Shown piece after piece: positions 9,101 through 17,106 of a DNA stretch of 64,000 nucleotides. The position numbers and the translations under genes are program-made. This DNA comes from an uncultured Eubacteriales bacterium (lineage in GTDB: Bacteria > Bacillota > Clostridia > Oscillospirales > CAG-272). The stretch spans positions 5,220 to 69,219 of the forward strand of contig CAKRQL010000005.1 of assembly GCA_934393265.1 (NCBI GenBank), in the 5' to 3' direction. The notes below the pieces were generated by a model that was not told the DNA's origin, did no database searches, and saw nothing but the letters and a program-made list of their open reading frames with translations. Every line of letters begins with the position of its first letter. The stretch's first letter is position 1.

Positions 9101-9588
9101 TTTACGTTCTCCGGGAGGACAAGAACGCACAGTCAAAGACCGTATCGAAGAGGCAGAGCGCGAGGCTCCGCGCCGCAAAGCGCTCCTGCCGCGATATGCG
9201 GGACGACGCCGCGCTGGTGCGCAGAACGCACATCACGATTGATAAAAAGCAGGCGATATTCGAGCTCATGGACGACATCACCGACTGTCGCGCGGACATC
9301 GCGGAAATCGATTACACTCTGAAAAAGACGCATCCGTCGCGGGGCGTGGCAAGAGAGCTGAAAATGCAGAGAAAAATGAAGCTCGGCATAATAAAGCGCA
9401 ACCGCGAGACCCTCGCACAGAGGATAAAGGCGGTGCGAAAGAGCGCGCGGCGCGAGGTGTCGCCGAAGAGTCAGCTTCTCTGGCTCCTGCTGCTTCTCGT
9501 CCTGGTCGGGCTCGTCACCGTTTGCGTAGTATTCCGCGCCGAGATATGGGGCTTTATAACCGGGCTCATCCCAGGCGGATCGGTCTGA
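6151..9588 (+). CDS. Giant tail-anchored coiled-coil protein of unknown function
   Basis: This 1145-residue protein is not recognised. Residues about 60-200 and 700-1100 are rich in Glu, Arg, Lys and Ala and should form long coiled coils. Residues about 226-255 hold three imperfect GRIVIG/GRIVVG repeats separated by acidic spacers. The middle (about 250-480) is Pro/Ala/Thr-rich and probably disordered. A single hydrophobic helix, about residues 1108-1128 (LLWLLLLLVLVGLVTVCVVF), followed by a short tail, suggests C-terminal membrane anchoring with the bulk in the cytosol. The ATG at 6151 has AAAGGAGA eight bases upstream, better than the in-frame ATG at 6106. A 74-codon gene follows directly. 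A structural or division-related role is only a guess. Confidence 0.7.
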   Translation: MTDIKADGMTAEVKSEETEEYSAVTTPQTGSAGAEKADAAGAAGGTGLDEIHEKLGIAKANIARANATANQRRAEEKRAEREAEREAAERAAKAAKEKAETERAVARVAEERRAQLTYTENYRKRLEEERARARAAAKERALRRQAAADEKAREAERAAEAERLRAEAEELAARERENERLLSDIKEQVAEGAEDAAGGAAEYSAGSHVPEAPANADTADKADGDDGGRIVIGEEPEDGRIVIGDGKADGRIVVGEDAVYMSGSNDTAYQVPLMGFVPAFVPGGGPLPGNAQAGYASASPGTPAQRAAEPTGTAARPAVSDTARSATKPAAAETAAIMAGTVKSTAEKPAEPTVREIPVPYPAAPRASLVMEPEGIGAEDVAKSKNQAAERCATEPAAYDLPSGRADYPDFETVGYAEAANEAITSAPVYENRREDGPERDIASGGDEVTEKEISGTVTARFIDYGAEDGAEASEPLGANAVASAPVYSKRELREYIRNNEYDEKRLIRERDALTARITDGTREDRIKTQVERLTLQRDIIEGRISVLRTICRAGDAGKKELKSGKSRLTDALLQYNSFADEYTGFTGKPLTHADAGIPDAICEGRAFSMLPLLIYHPARERGNQTAATVAVGKSITGNQYTPAAVPGADTVPDFEGTDSEHDKDEEISREAERVEYSDARSIYDLDALKKLIEKTDKSYLKTEKEAKRTEKKLAKAVGNPAILLAVSVVGLRKEQVDARAEVVCACAQVGKKAITKQEKKKLGAAIVGYNAAASNYSSLTSHEIEQLPLWLPEELAGGADYTKIPALVLPKDTDIPVGTRMSEADKREQRREQLRLVAEEKKQQKLQDANRAGAKLTPEDKKELAARDKLAREQSERDCEMLRRRYRSSAENAEYDTQINHYHYSKGDGAPVANGKKALRKAEKAALKCESEDNARYYAIVRSHSATTPAKRRVDRAELERIRQKMETLLAERDRINRQLSDIYVLREDKNAQSKTVSKRQSARLRAAKRSCRDMRDDAALVRRTHITIDKKQAIFELMDDITDCRADIAEIDYTLKKTHPSRGVARELKMQRKMKLGIIKRNRETLAQRIKAVRKSARREVSPKSQLLWLLLLLVLVGLVTVCVVFRAEIWGFITGLIPGGSV

Positions 9589-9604
9589 AAAGGAGGAAAA
9601 TAAT

Positions 9605-9829
9605 ATGGGACTTTTCGGAAAGAGAAAAAACATTGAGGACAGCTTCTCCGTCGGAGGCGGGAGCACCGGAGCTACCGGGCGCGAGGCACTCGAGCGCAGG
9701 AGACTCCAGATAACCGCGGAGCTCGAGTCGCTCACCCGCTCGTACGCCCGCGAATCCGGCAACAGAAAGCTCGGAAAGCGGAGATTCCCCGTCGGAATGT
9801 CGCCGAACGACTACGGTTACAGAAAATAA
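9605..9829 (+). CDS. Small hypothetical protein
   Basis: A 74-residue protein starting MGLFGKRKNIEDSF, with an excellent AAAAGGAGG site upstream and only 16 bases after the giant coiled-coil gene. A central helix (REALERRRLQITAELESLTR) could pair with a coiled-coil partner, and the C-terminus is basic (KLGKRRFPVG). No family is recognised. Its position suggests it works with the upstream coiled-coil protein. Confidence 0.6.
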   Translation: MGLFGKRKNIEDSFSVGGGSTGATGREALERRRLQITAELESLTRSYARESGNRKLGKRRFPVGMSPNDYGYRK

Positions 9830-9852
9830 TCGAAGTTTTTTCTCAAAAGCTA

Positions 9853-9880
9853 TTGCATTTATTAAAATGTATGCTATAAT
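9853..9880 (+). promoter_or_regulatory. Promoter of the rimP-nusA-infB operon
   Basis: TTGCAT (9853-9858) and TATAAT (9875-9880) are separated by 16 bases, with TGC before the -10 (extended -10). The surrounding AAAGCTATTGCA and ATGCTATAAT blocks recur at the 39-residue peptide gene at 39.1 kb. Confidence 0.8.
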
Positions 9881-9901
9881 TAATTCAGAATTTGATAAAA
9901 G

Positions 9902-9927
9902 GAGAGTGACTTTAACGGGTCACTCTC
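9902..9927 (+). promoter_or_regulatory. Leader hairpin of the rimP operon
   Basis: Perfect 9-base arms GAGAGTGAC (9902-9910) and GTCACTCTC (9919-9927) with an 8-base loop lie between the promoter and the rimP ribosome binding site. AATTTATT follows, but no long T-run, so it could be a weak attenuator, an RNA stability element or a NusA-sensitive pause. Function is inferred. Confidence 0.55.
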
Positions 9928-9948
9928 AATTTATTGTAAGGAGACGGA

Positions 9949-10419
9949 ATGAAAAAAAGCGTCAGAGAAACCGTAAGAGAGGCTATTGAGCCGACCGTCA
10001 CCGGCATGGGCTATGACATCTGGGACATCCAGTATTCAAAGGTCGGAGCCGACTATACGCTCGAGATAACTATTGACAAGGCGGGCGGAATAACCATAGA
10101 CGACTGTGAGGCGGTGCACCGCGCGATAGACCCGATAATCGACGAGTGTGACCCTGTTGAGGGCTTCTATTACCTGCAGGTATCCTCCCCCGGGATAGAG
10201 CGCGAACTCAGAACGGACGACCACCTCGCGCGCTCGGTAGGCGAGCGTGTGGAGGCAAAGCTGTTCTCCCCTGTTGACGGAAGAAAATCCGTGACCGGGC
10301 GGCTCTCATCCTTTGACGCAGACAGCATAACGATAGACGAGGATGGCGGGAGCGTTACTCTGCCCCGTCAGGCCGTGTCGAAGCTGTCCACCGTATACTT
10401 TGATGACGAAGAAAAATAA
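9949..10419 (+). CDS. rimP: Ribosome maturation factor RimP
   Basis: The 156-residue protein has the RimP pattern: MGYDIWDIQYSKVGADYTLE at residues 24-43, then the acidic DDCEAVHRAIDPIID helix and YYLQVSSPGIEREL, the family's most conserved stretch. RimP acts in 30S subunit assembly. The start follows AAGGAGA. As in most Firmicutes it is the first gene of the nusA-infB operon, ahead of nusA by 54 bases. Confidence 0.95.
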   Translation: MKKSVRETVREAIEPTVTGMGYDIWDIQYSKVGADYTLEITIDKAGGITIDDCEAVHRAIDPIIDECDPVEGFYYLQVSSPGIERELRTDDHLARSVGERVEAKLFSPVDGRKSVTGRLSSFDADSITIDEDGGSVTLPRQAVSKLSTVYFDDEEK

Positions 10420-10473
10420 AAAAACATACAATCACCTATGAAAGGACCGTTAAAAACGGGGTAAAAAGAAAAA

Positions 10474-11505
10474 ATGAACGCAGAGCTTTTCACAGCCCTT
10501 GACCTTCTCGAAAAGGAAAAAGGGATACAAAAGGAATACATGATAGGCGAGATAGAGACCGCCCTCGCCAACGCCTGCCGCAAGGAGGTCGGACAGACGG
10601 CACTCATCCGCGTGTCGCTCGACCCTGTAAAGCAGGATATGAAGGTCTATCAGCAGAGAGAGGTTGTGCCGGACGGCGAGGTCCTCGACCCGAACTGCCA
10701 GATATCCCTCTCCGACGCAAAGGCACTCTCGAGGCGGAATAAGCTCGGCGGATTTGTCGAGACGGAGCTCAAAACGAAGAACTTCCGCCGTCTCTCCGCA
10801 CAGGCGGGAAAGTCTATAATCATTCAAGCCATAAGAGTTGCCGAAAGAGAGAGGCAGACAAGAGAATACGAGGACAAGAAGGAGGAGATAATCACGGCGA
10901 CGGTCGACAAGGTGGACACTCTCAACGGAAACCTTATCCTCGACACCGGAACCGGATATGCAACGCTCCTCAAGTCCGAGCAGATACCCGGCGAGAGCTA
11001 CGATGTCGGCGACAGACTCAAGGTCTATGTCTGCGAAGTCAGAGCCGGGGAGACGAGAGGTCCCATCGTTACCCTCTCCCGCGTACATCCGAACTTTGTG
11101 AAGCGTCTCTTTGAGCTTGAAATCCCCGAGATACAGGACGGCACGGTAGTGATAAAGGGCATTTCCCGCGAGGCGGGGAGCCGCACGAAGATTGCCGTAG
11201 AGTCCACGGACGAGAACGTTGACGCGGTCGGCTCCTGCATAGGTCGCAACGGTATGCGTATCGATGCGATACTCTCAGAGCTCGGCGGCGAGAAGGTCGA
11301 CGTAATCAAGTACTCGGAGGATCCGGCGGAATACGTAGCCGCCGCGCTCTCCCCTGCGAGAGTGCTCGACGTCTATATGGAGGATGAGCGCACCTGTCGC
11401 GTCACGGTACCGAAGGAGCACCTCTCGCTCGCGATAGGCAAGGAGGGTCAGAACGCGAAGCTCGCGGCAAGGCTCACCGGCTGTAAGATAGACATAAAGG
11501 CATAA
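10474..11505 (+). CDS. nusA: Transcription termination/antitermination factor NusA
   Basis: The 343-residue NusA has the RNA-polymerase-binding N-terminal domain (ALDLLEKEKGI start), an S1 domain from about residue 133 (EEIITATVDKVDTLNGNLIL), and two KH domains including GSRTKIAVES, the GSCIGRNGMRIDAI loop and AIGKEGQNAKLAARLTG. It ends after KH2 without the acidic repeats of proteobacterial NusA, the usual Firmicutes length. It modulates pausing, termination and antitermination. The upstream site is weak (GGGG, about 12 bases before the ATG), so initiation may be partly coupled to rimP. Confidence 0.96.
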   Translation: MNAELFTALDLLEKEKGIQKEYMIGEIETALANACRKEVGQTALIRVSLDPVKQDMKVYQQREVVPDGEVLDPNCQISLSDAKALSRRNKLGGFVETELKTKNFRRLSAQAGKSIIIQAIRVAERERQTREYEDKKEEIITATVDKVDTLNGNLILDTGTGYATLLKSEQIPGESYDVGDRLKVYVCEVRAGETRGPIVTLSRVHPNFVKRLFELEIPEIQDGTVVIKGISREAGSRTKIAVESTDENVDAVGSCIGRNGMRIDAILSELGGEKVDVIKYSEDPAEYVAAALSPARVLDVYMEDERTCRVTVPKEHLSLAIGKEGQNAKLAARLTGCKIDIKA

Positions 11506-11536
11506 TATAAAAATCAGGTCAAGGGAGGAAACAGAG

Positions 11537-11809
11537 ATGAGCGCTACGGTACGGAAAATTCCGGAGAGACGCTGCGCCGGGTGCGGCGGGCACTTTCCGA
11601 AAAGCGAGCTCGTCAGGGTGCTCCGCACCCCGGAGGGCGGGATAGTCCTCGACCTCACGGGCAAAAAGCCCGGCAGGGGAGCCTATATATGCAAGAGCGC
11701 AGAGTGCCTCAGAAAGGCAAGGCGCGCCCGCCGGCTCGAGTCCTCTCTCGGCTCGCAGATATCAGACGATATATACACACGGTTGGAGGGCGAGATTGCG
11801 AATGGCTGA
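11537..11809 (+). CDS. rnpM: RNase P modulator RnpM (YlxR family)
   Basis: The 90-residue YlxR/DUF448 protein has the family signature RRCAGCGGHFPKSELVRVLR near the N-terminus, then KKPGRGAYICKSAECLRKA. YlxR of Bacillus subtilis (RnpM) binds the RNA subunit of RNase P and modulates tRNA processing. The start has AAGGGAGGAAA upstream. Its stop overlaps the L7Ae-like gene start, as is standard between nusA and infB in Firmicutes. Confidence 0.93.
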   Translation: MSATVRKIPERRCAGCGGHFPKSELVRVLRTPEGGIVLDLTGKKPGRGAYICKSAECLRKARRARRLESSLGSQISDDIYTRLEGEIANG

Positions 11810-12134
11810 CGGCATACAGCGCGTGCGCGGGATGCTCGGGTTTGCGACGAAGGCGGGAAAGCTCCGCTTCGGGGCGGACACCGTGCTCGGTAATCTTCGC
11901 GGCAGAGACGCGCCATGTCTCGTGCTCACGACCGCGGACGCATCGGAAAACACGAAAAAACGGGTACATGACAAATGCGGGAGCGCGGGAGTGCGCTTCT
12001 CCGCCCTTCCCCTTACATCGGAGGAGGCGGGACACATCACCGGGCGGGCGGCGCCGGTCGCGGTGATAGGAGTTTACGACGAGGGCTTTGCAAGCCTTAT
12101 ATCGCCTGAACAAAACGAATTGAAAGGAATGTGA
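11802..12134 (+). CDS. L7Ae/L30e-family ribosomal-type protein (YlxQ)
   Basis: This roughly 110-residue protein has the L7Ae/L30e/S12e/Gadd45 fold: VRGMLGFATKAGKLRFGADT, then PCLVLTTADASENTKKRVHDK and TGRAAPVAVIGVYDEGFA. YlxQ-type proteins bind kink-turn RNAs. The ATG at 11802 overlaps the end of rnpM by eight bases, and an in-frame TTG at 11796 is less likely. Its TGA overlaps a GTG that is in frame with infB, so the three genes are translationally linked. Confidence 0.88.
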   Translation: MADGIQRVRGMLGFATKAGKLRFGADTVLGNLRGRDAPCLVLTTADASENTKKRVHDKCGSAGVRFSALPLTSEEAGHITGRAAPVAVIGVYDEGFASLISPEQNELKGM

Positions 12135-12136
12135 AT

Positions 12137-15121
12137 ATGGCTCAGGGAACGACGAAGATAACACAGATTTCAAAGGACTTTGAGATGAAGTCAAAGGATG
12201 TCCTTGACGCTCTGCGCGAGATGGGTATAGATAAGAAGAGCGGCGGCTCGCTCGAGGCGGGTGAGCTCGAGATCTTCATAAACAGGCTCACGACGTCAAA
12301 GCAGATAGGCGATCTTGACGGCTATCGCTCAGGAAAGGTCACGATAAAGGTAAAGCGCGAGAAGAAGGCTGCTCCCGCGGAGGCAAAGGCTCCCGAAAAG
12401 GAGGCTGCAAAGGCACCTGTGGAGACAAAGCCCCCCGTGGCTGAAAAGGTCGCAGAACAGGCGGCTGTGCCATCCCCTGCCCCCGCAAAGGCAGCGGAGA
12501 CGAAAGCTCCGGCGGCAAATGCACCGACGGCAAACGCAGGCAGAAGCGACGCGCAGAGAGAGGGGGCAAGACCCTCGGCAGGACAGACTCAGAGACCCGC
12601 GCCGCAGGGACAGCCCGCGCGCGACGGCAGACGCGACCAGAACGGCAGACCCGCCGACAACAGGCAAGCAGACCGCAGACCGCAGGGCGGCTACGGGCAG
12701 CAGAACGGCGGAAGCAGGCAGGACGGCAGACCGCGCTTTGACCGCGACAGATATACCGGACGCCCGCAGGAGAACCCGTTTGCAAAGCGGGCGGAGGGCT
12801 ACAAAAATCCGAACGCCCCGAAGCCCAAGCCCTGGCAGCTGCAGACGCCGAAGCCGGCGGCAAAGCCCGAGGCACAGAAGCCCGCGACCCCGGCACAGCC
12901 CGCAAAGCCGCAGGCACAGCAGGAGCTCCCGGCACAGCGCGCGGCACTCGAGCGCGCAAAAGCGGCGGCGGAAAAGGCGGCGGCAATGCAGAAGCGGCTC
13001 GCCGACGCGCAGGCGGCACAGAAGCCCGCTGAAAAGAAGGAAGAAAAGAAAGCACAGCGTCAGAGCATGCGCACTATTACCCCGTCGGTCAACCCGACGG
13101 CAAAGGGCGGAGTCAACATAGGCGGAGAGTCCACCGAGGTAAAGGCGAAAACCCGTGTCGTGGACATGAGAACCTCGGACGTCAACCTCTCTAAATACGA
13201 TGACCGCTTTAACGAGCAGTACCTCGCGATAGCGCGCGGCACCGACGGCAAGGCGGCAAAGCAGAAGCTGAAAAAGCAGGACAACAAGGGACAGTTCCAG
13301 AAGAGCGCAAAGGACAAGGAGCGCGCGGCGCAGGAGAAGATAAAGCGACTTGAAGCCGAGAAAGCGAGAAAGAAGCAGCTCGAGATAACCGTGCCGGACG
13401 AGATAACCGTCACGGAGCTTGCGTCAAGGCTCAAAAAGACCTCAGCCGAGGTTATAAAGAAGCTCATGCTTATGGGCGAGATGAAGGGCGTCAACGACGT
13501 TGTCGATTATGCTACGGCAGAGCTTGTTGCCGATGCGTTCGGCGCGAAGGTGACAAAGGAGGTCGTCGTCACAATTGAGGAAAAGCTCTTCACCGAGGCG
13601 GAGGACAACGAGGAGGACCTTGTCGAGCGCGCACCCGTCGTATGCGTCATGGGACACGTCGACCACGGTAAGACCTCGATACTTGACGCTATACGGCACA
13701 CGAACGTGACGCGCGGCGAGGCGGGCGGAATTACGCAGGCTATCGGCGCGTACCGCGTCAAGGTCAACGGCAAGGATATAACCTTCCTCGACACCCCGGG
13801 ACACGAGGCATTCACAGCCATGCGTATGAGAGGCGCGAAGTCCACGGATATAGCAATTCTCGTCGTAGCCGCAGACGACGGCGTCATGCCCCAGACGATA
13901 GAGGCGATAAACCACGCAAAGGCGGCGGGAATAGACATAATAGTCGCCATCAACAAGATGGATAAGCCGCACGCGAACCCCGATAACGTAATGAATCAGC
14001 TCACCCAGTACGATATAGTCCCCGAGGCATGGGGAGGCGACGCGATATGCGTCCCCGTCTCTGCCATAACCGGTCAGGGCATTAAAGAGCTGCTCGAGAG
14101 CGTGCTTCTTGTCGCAGAGGTCAAGGAGCTCCGCGCCAATCCGAAAAAGCGCGCGAAGGGCATTGTCATTGAGTCGAAGCTCGATCGCGGAAGAGGTCCG
14201 GTCGCTACCGTGCTTGTACAGAACGGTACCCTGCACCAGGGCGACTATGTGATAGTCGGAAACGCTGTCGGTCGTGTGCGCGCCATGGTTGACGACAACG
14301 GAAGAACCATAAAGAGCGCGGGTCCGTCCGTTCCCGTTGAGATAATCGGTCTTGACGATGTCCCGCAGGCGGGCGACGAGATGAACGCCGTCGAGGATGA
14401 GAGAATGGCAAAGAGCCTCGCCGATCAGCGCCGCGAAAAGCAGCGCGCGGATATTCTCGCCGCGAATGCGAGAGTCAATCTCGACGAGCTGTTCAGCCAG
14501 ATAAGCGAGGGTGTAAAGACGCTCAATATAATTGTCAAGGCTGATGTCGCGGGCTCTGCCGAGGCGGTCAAGGCGTCGCTCCTCAAGCTCTCCGGAGACG
14601 AGGTCAAGATCAACGTGATACACTCCGCCGTCGGCGGAATAACCGAGTCGGACGTTATGCTTGCCACCGCTTCAAACGCGGTTATAGTCGGCTTCAACGT
14701 CCGCCCGGACAAGAACGCCCTCGACTCTGCGGAGCGCAACGGCGTCGACATAAGAACCCACAGAATAATCTATGAAATAATAGACGAGATTTCCGCCGCA
14801 ATGAAGGGCATGCTCGATCCCACCTATCGCGAGGTGCTCCTCGGACATGCGGATGTCCGCCAGACAATCCATGTACCGAACGTCGGCACGATTGCCGGAT
14901 GCTATATCCAGGACGGCAAGATAACCCGCCAGTCGCTGATACGCATAATCCGCGACGGTGTCGTTATCTCCGAGGATAAGGTCTCCTCGCTCAAGCGCTT
15001 CAAGGACGACGCGCGCGAGGTCGCTACCGGATTTGAGTGCGGCGTCGGGCTCGAGAAGTTCAACGACATAAAGGTAGGCGATATTCTCGAGGCTTATATC
15101 ATGGAGGAGGTCGCCCGCTGA
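12137..15121 (+). CDS. infB: Translation initiation factor IF-2
   Basis: The 994-residue IF-2 delivers initiator fMet-tRNA to the 30S subunit as a GTPase. The N-terminal domain (KISQ-type helix at the start, KSKDVLDALREMGI) is followed by a long Ala/Pro/Gln/Arg-rich linker to about residue 320. A second IF2_N domain (ITVTELASRLKKTSAEVIKK) comes next, then the G domain with GHVDHGKTS at about 506-514, DTPGHEAF and NKMDK. The C-terminal domains end GLEKFNDIKVGDILEAYIME. The ATG at 12137 has AAAGGA eight bases upstream. No rbfA follows; the operon ends at a strong terminator, which is less usual. Confidence 0.97.
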   Translation: MAQGTTKITQISKDFEMKSKDVLDALREMGIDKKSGGSLEAGELEIFINRLTTSKQIGDLDGYRSGKVTIKVKREKKAAPAEAKAPEKEAAKAPVETKPPVAEKVAEQAAVPSPAPAKAAETKAPAANAPTANAGRSDAQREGARPSAGQTQRPAPQGQPARDGRRDQNGRPADNRQADRRPQGGYGQQNGGSRQDGRPRFDRDRYTGRPQENPFAKRAEGYKNPNAPKPKPWQLQTPKPAAKPEAQKPATPAQPAKPQAQQELPAQRAALERAKAAAEKAAAMQKRLADAQAAQKPAEKKEEKKAQRQSMRTITPSVNPTAKGGVNIGGESTEVKAKTRVVDMRTSDVNLSKYDDRFNEQYLAIARGTDGKAAKQKLKKQDNKGQFQKSAKDKERAAQEKIKRLEAEKARKKQLEITVPDEITVTELASRLKKTSAEVIKKLMLMGEMKGVNDVVDYATAELVADAFGAKVTKEVVVTIEEKLFTEAEDNEEDLVERAPVVCVMGHVDHGKTSILDAIRHTNVTRGEAGGITQAIGAYRVKVNGKDITFLDTPGHEAFTAMRMRGAKSTDIAILVVAADDGVMPQTIEAINHAKAAGIDIIVAINKMDKPHANPDNVMNQLTQYDIVPEAWGGDAICVPVSAITGQGIKELLESVLLVAEVKELRANPKKRAKGIVIESKLDRGRGPVATVLVQNGTLHQGDYVIVGNAVGRVRAMVDDNGRTIKSAGPSVPVEIIGLDDVPQAGDEMNAVEDERMAKSLADQRREKQRADILAANARVNLDELFSQISEGVKTLNIIVKADVAGSAEAVKASLLKLSGDEVKINVIHSAVGGITESDVMLATASNAVIVGFNVRPDKNALDSAERNGVDIRTHRIIYEIIDEISAAMKGMLDPTYREVLLGHADVRQTIHVPNVGTIAGCYIQDGKITRQSLIRIIRDGVVISEDKVSSLKRFKDDAREVATGFECGVGLEKFNDIKVGDILEAYIMEEVAR

Positions 15122-15137
15122 TGCAGAGGCGACGCAC

Positions 15138-15167
15138 GGCGGAGCATGGGGCGCCCCTTGCTCCGCC
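15138..15167. repeat. GC-rich inverted repeat after infB
   Basis: Nine-base arms GGCGGAGCA (15138-15146) and TGCTCCGCC (15159-15167) start 17 bases after the infB stop. No T-run follows, so it may be a 3' stability hairpin ahead of the true terminator. Confidence 0.5.
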
Positions 15168-15189
15168 AAACGGAAAAGCTATAAATCAA

Positions 15190-15225
15190 CCCCGGATATG
15201 CAAATATTTGTTTGCATATCCGGGG
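15190..15225. terminator. Bidirectional intrinsic terminator between infB and the Ogg-like gene
   Basis: Perfect 15-base arms (15190-15204 and 15211-15225, core CCCCGGATATGCAAA) with a 6-base loop are followed by TATTTTTCGTTGTTTT. It serves infB and probably the convergent glycosylase gene, whose stop is at 15248. Confidence 0.93.
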
Positions 15226-15247
15226 TATTTTTCGTTGTTTTGAGGTT

Positions 15248-16243
15248 TCAGGTTTTTTCCCTTTCGAGGTTTCTGATATAGTGGAATATGTACTGCTGGG
15301 CGACGCCGGCGTACGGTCCGAGGGTGTGCGGGTCGAGGTGACCGCCGAAGTATTCGTCTATCGCGCGCTTCATCCATACATCTATCGGAAATGCGTCATA
15401 GTTCCCCATTCCGAAAAGAGCGACACAGGAGGCGACCTTATCGCCGACGCCCTTTATCCTTTTGAGCTCGGTCAGGGTGGTCTCATACGACCCGGCGGCG
15501 GCTATCCCTGCGAGGTTGCACTCTCCGGACGCGACCCTTTTCGCCGCGTCAAGAAGATAGGCATAGCGAAAGCCGGTGTGCGCGGGCTCCATAAGCTCCG
15601 GCGACGCGACAATCTGCTCTGCCGTCGGGAATGTATAGCATATTCCGCAGGCACGGCAGGCGGTGTCCCCCTGCTCTGCCCCGCATTTTACAGGGTCGTT
15701 TTCCGTACACGGGGTGGCACATTGTGCCGCGCAGTCCCTGCCGAGAGGACATGAGCCGCCGGGGATGGCGACGCGCCGCCCATATGTGGCGGAGAGCATA
15801 CGGATTATTTTCCTTATCCTCGGTATATTGTTGTTCTGGGAGATTATGAATGAGAAGAGTGCCTCCCACGGCTCCTGCCGGAGGATGGCTATCCCCCGCG
15901 CCTCATCCGCCGCGCGGCGGAGCCACGCGGAGTCGGTATGCTCTATGACATTTTTGCGTATCGCCTCAAAGTCAACGTCAAGGGCGAAATAATCGGTCAG
16001 TGCCGCCCTTATTTCCGGCGTGTCCTCCATGAAGAACAGAAGCTCGCCCCTCTCGCGCTGTCCAACGTCGAAGATTTTCCCGCGCACGACGGTCACGTAT
16101 TCGCAGAGCCCCTCCGTGCCCGGCAGCCGCTCATACCGGAAGCACTGCCCGCACTCCATTGTGTCTCTGAGGTCGTACTCCCCTATCCCGCGGGCGGCGA
16201 GGGCGCGGCGACCCGAGAAATTTATATTTTCAAAAGTCAACAT
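15248..16243 (-). CDS. 8-oxoguanine DNA glycosylase (Ogg1 family) with a Cys-rich insert
   Basis: The 331-residue HhH-GPD glycosylase has FSFIISQNNNIPRIRKII at about residues 130-147 and IKGVGDKVASC at 263-273, with the catalytic Lys at 269. PIDVW follows with the conserved Asp at 288. These match OGG1-type bifunctional glycosylases, which excise 8-oxoG and have AP-lyase activity. Between the two conserved blocks, residues 165-202 hold eight cysteines (C165, C171, C175, C179, C187, C196, C199, C202), an insert not expected in clostridial Ogg proteins. It may bind zinc or an iron-sulfur cluster. The start has AAGGGG upstream. The gene is monocistronic and convergent to infB. Confidence 0.87.
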   Translation of the reverse strand: MLTFENINFSGRRALAARGIGEYDLRDTMECGQCFRYERLPGTEGLCEYVTVVRGKIFDVGQRERGELLFFMEDTPEIRAALTDYFALDVDFEAIRKNVIEHTDSAWLRRAADEARGIAILRQEPWEALFSFIISQNNNIPRIRKIIRMLSATYGRRVAIPGGSCPLGRDCAAQCATPCTENDPVKCGAEQGDTACRACGICYTFPTAEQIVASPELMEPAHTGFRYAYLLDAAKRVASGECNLAGIAAAGSYETTLTELKRIKGVGDKVASCVALFGMGNYDAFPIDVWMKRAIDEYFGGHLDPHTLGPYAGVAQQYIFHYIRNLEREKT

Positions 16244-16257
16244 TTTCCCGATACCCC

Positions 16258-16286
16258 TTGAAAAAAGAAAGATTGTGTTGTATAAT
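16258..16286 (+). promoter_or_regulatory. Sigma-A promoter of the DUF6062-like/YhaN operon
   Basis: TTGAAA (16258-16263) and TATAAT (16281-16286) with a 17-base spacer, about 100 bases before the DUF6062-like start. Confidence 0.75.
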
Positions 16287-16383
16287 GTAGTTTGTTAACT
16301 ATACTCTGAAATCGCGCATATTTATTTTAGCACACTTCGACACATTTTGCAAGCAAAACAGAAAATTACGATGCGGAGAACAC

Positions 16384-17106
16384 ATGGAGCAGATTTACAC
16401 AATTCCCGTCAACGAGGCGTTTGACAGGTCGGCGGAAAATCCCGCCGCGGGCTGTCCCTTCTGCGCGCTCTACCGGAAGCTCGAGGAGGACGAGGTCGAC
16501 ATAATACTCGGCGCGTCTATGATGGAGCCGGACATAAGAATTAAGACGAACGAGCAGGGCTTCTGCCGGACGCACTACTCGCTCATGCTGCGAAAAAAGC
16601 GCAAGCTCGGCATGGCTCTGATACTCGAGAGCCATCTCGCACTCGTGCGGCGGTCGCTGAACGGCGACGGCGCGCTCCCCGGCGGGAGGGCGTCAAAGGC
16701 ACTCACGTCGCTTGATACGCTTGAAAATTCATGCTACATATGCTCGCGGATAGACAAAAATTTTGAAGCCATGATGCGCACGGCGGTCTATCTCTGGGAG
16801 AGCGACCCGGATTTTCCGAAAAAATTCGCGGCACAGCCCTTTTTCTGCCTCCCCCACTACCGGAGGATGACGGCTTATGCGCAGAAAAAGATGAGCAAAA
16901 AGCTGTTCCGCGATTTCTACGATGCGGCGCACGGTATCGAAGAAAAATATATCGACACACTGACAAACGACGTTTCATGGTTCGCGAAAAAATTCGATTA
17001 CAGATATGACGAGGAGCCGTGGTACAATTCAAAGGATTCGGTCGAACGGACGGTGAAATTCCTTACATCCGACCCCGTCGGCGATGAGACAGGAGGGACA
17101 AAATGA
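16384..17106 (+). CDS. DUF6062-like cysteine-rich protein
   Basis: The 240-residue soluble protein has two similar metal-site-like modules: CPFC at residues 24-27 with FCRTHYS about 35 residues later, and CYIC near residue 118 with FFCLPHYR about 40 residues later. The paired CxxC...CxxH pattern suggests duplicated zinc or redox sites. It resembles DUF6062 proteins of Clostridia, for which I know no established function. Its TGA overlaps the ATG of the ATPase gene (ATGATAA), so the two are translationally coupled and probably functionally linked. Confidence 0.7.
   Translation: MEQIYTIPVNEAFDRSAENPAAGCPFCALYRKLEEDEVDIILGASMMEPDIRIKTNEQGFCRTHYSLMLRKKRKLGMALILESHLALVRRSLNGDGALPGGRASKALTSLDTLENSCYICSRIDKNFEAMMRTAVYLWESDPDFPKKFAAQPFFCLPHYRRMTAYAQKKMSKKLFRDFYDAAHGIEEKYIDTLTNDVSWFAKKFDYRYDEEPWYNSKDSVERTVKFLTSDPVGDETGGTK

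Noticed and set aside
13442..14623. 393-codon minus-strand frame within infB
   Set aside because: A shadow of the infB G domain with no recognisable motif.
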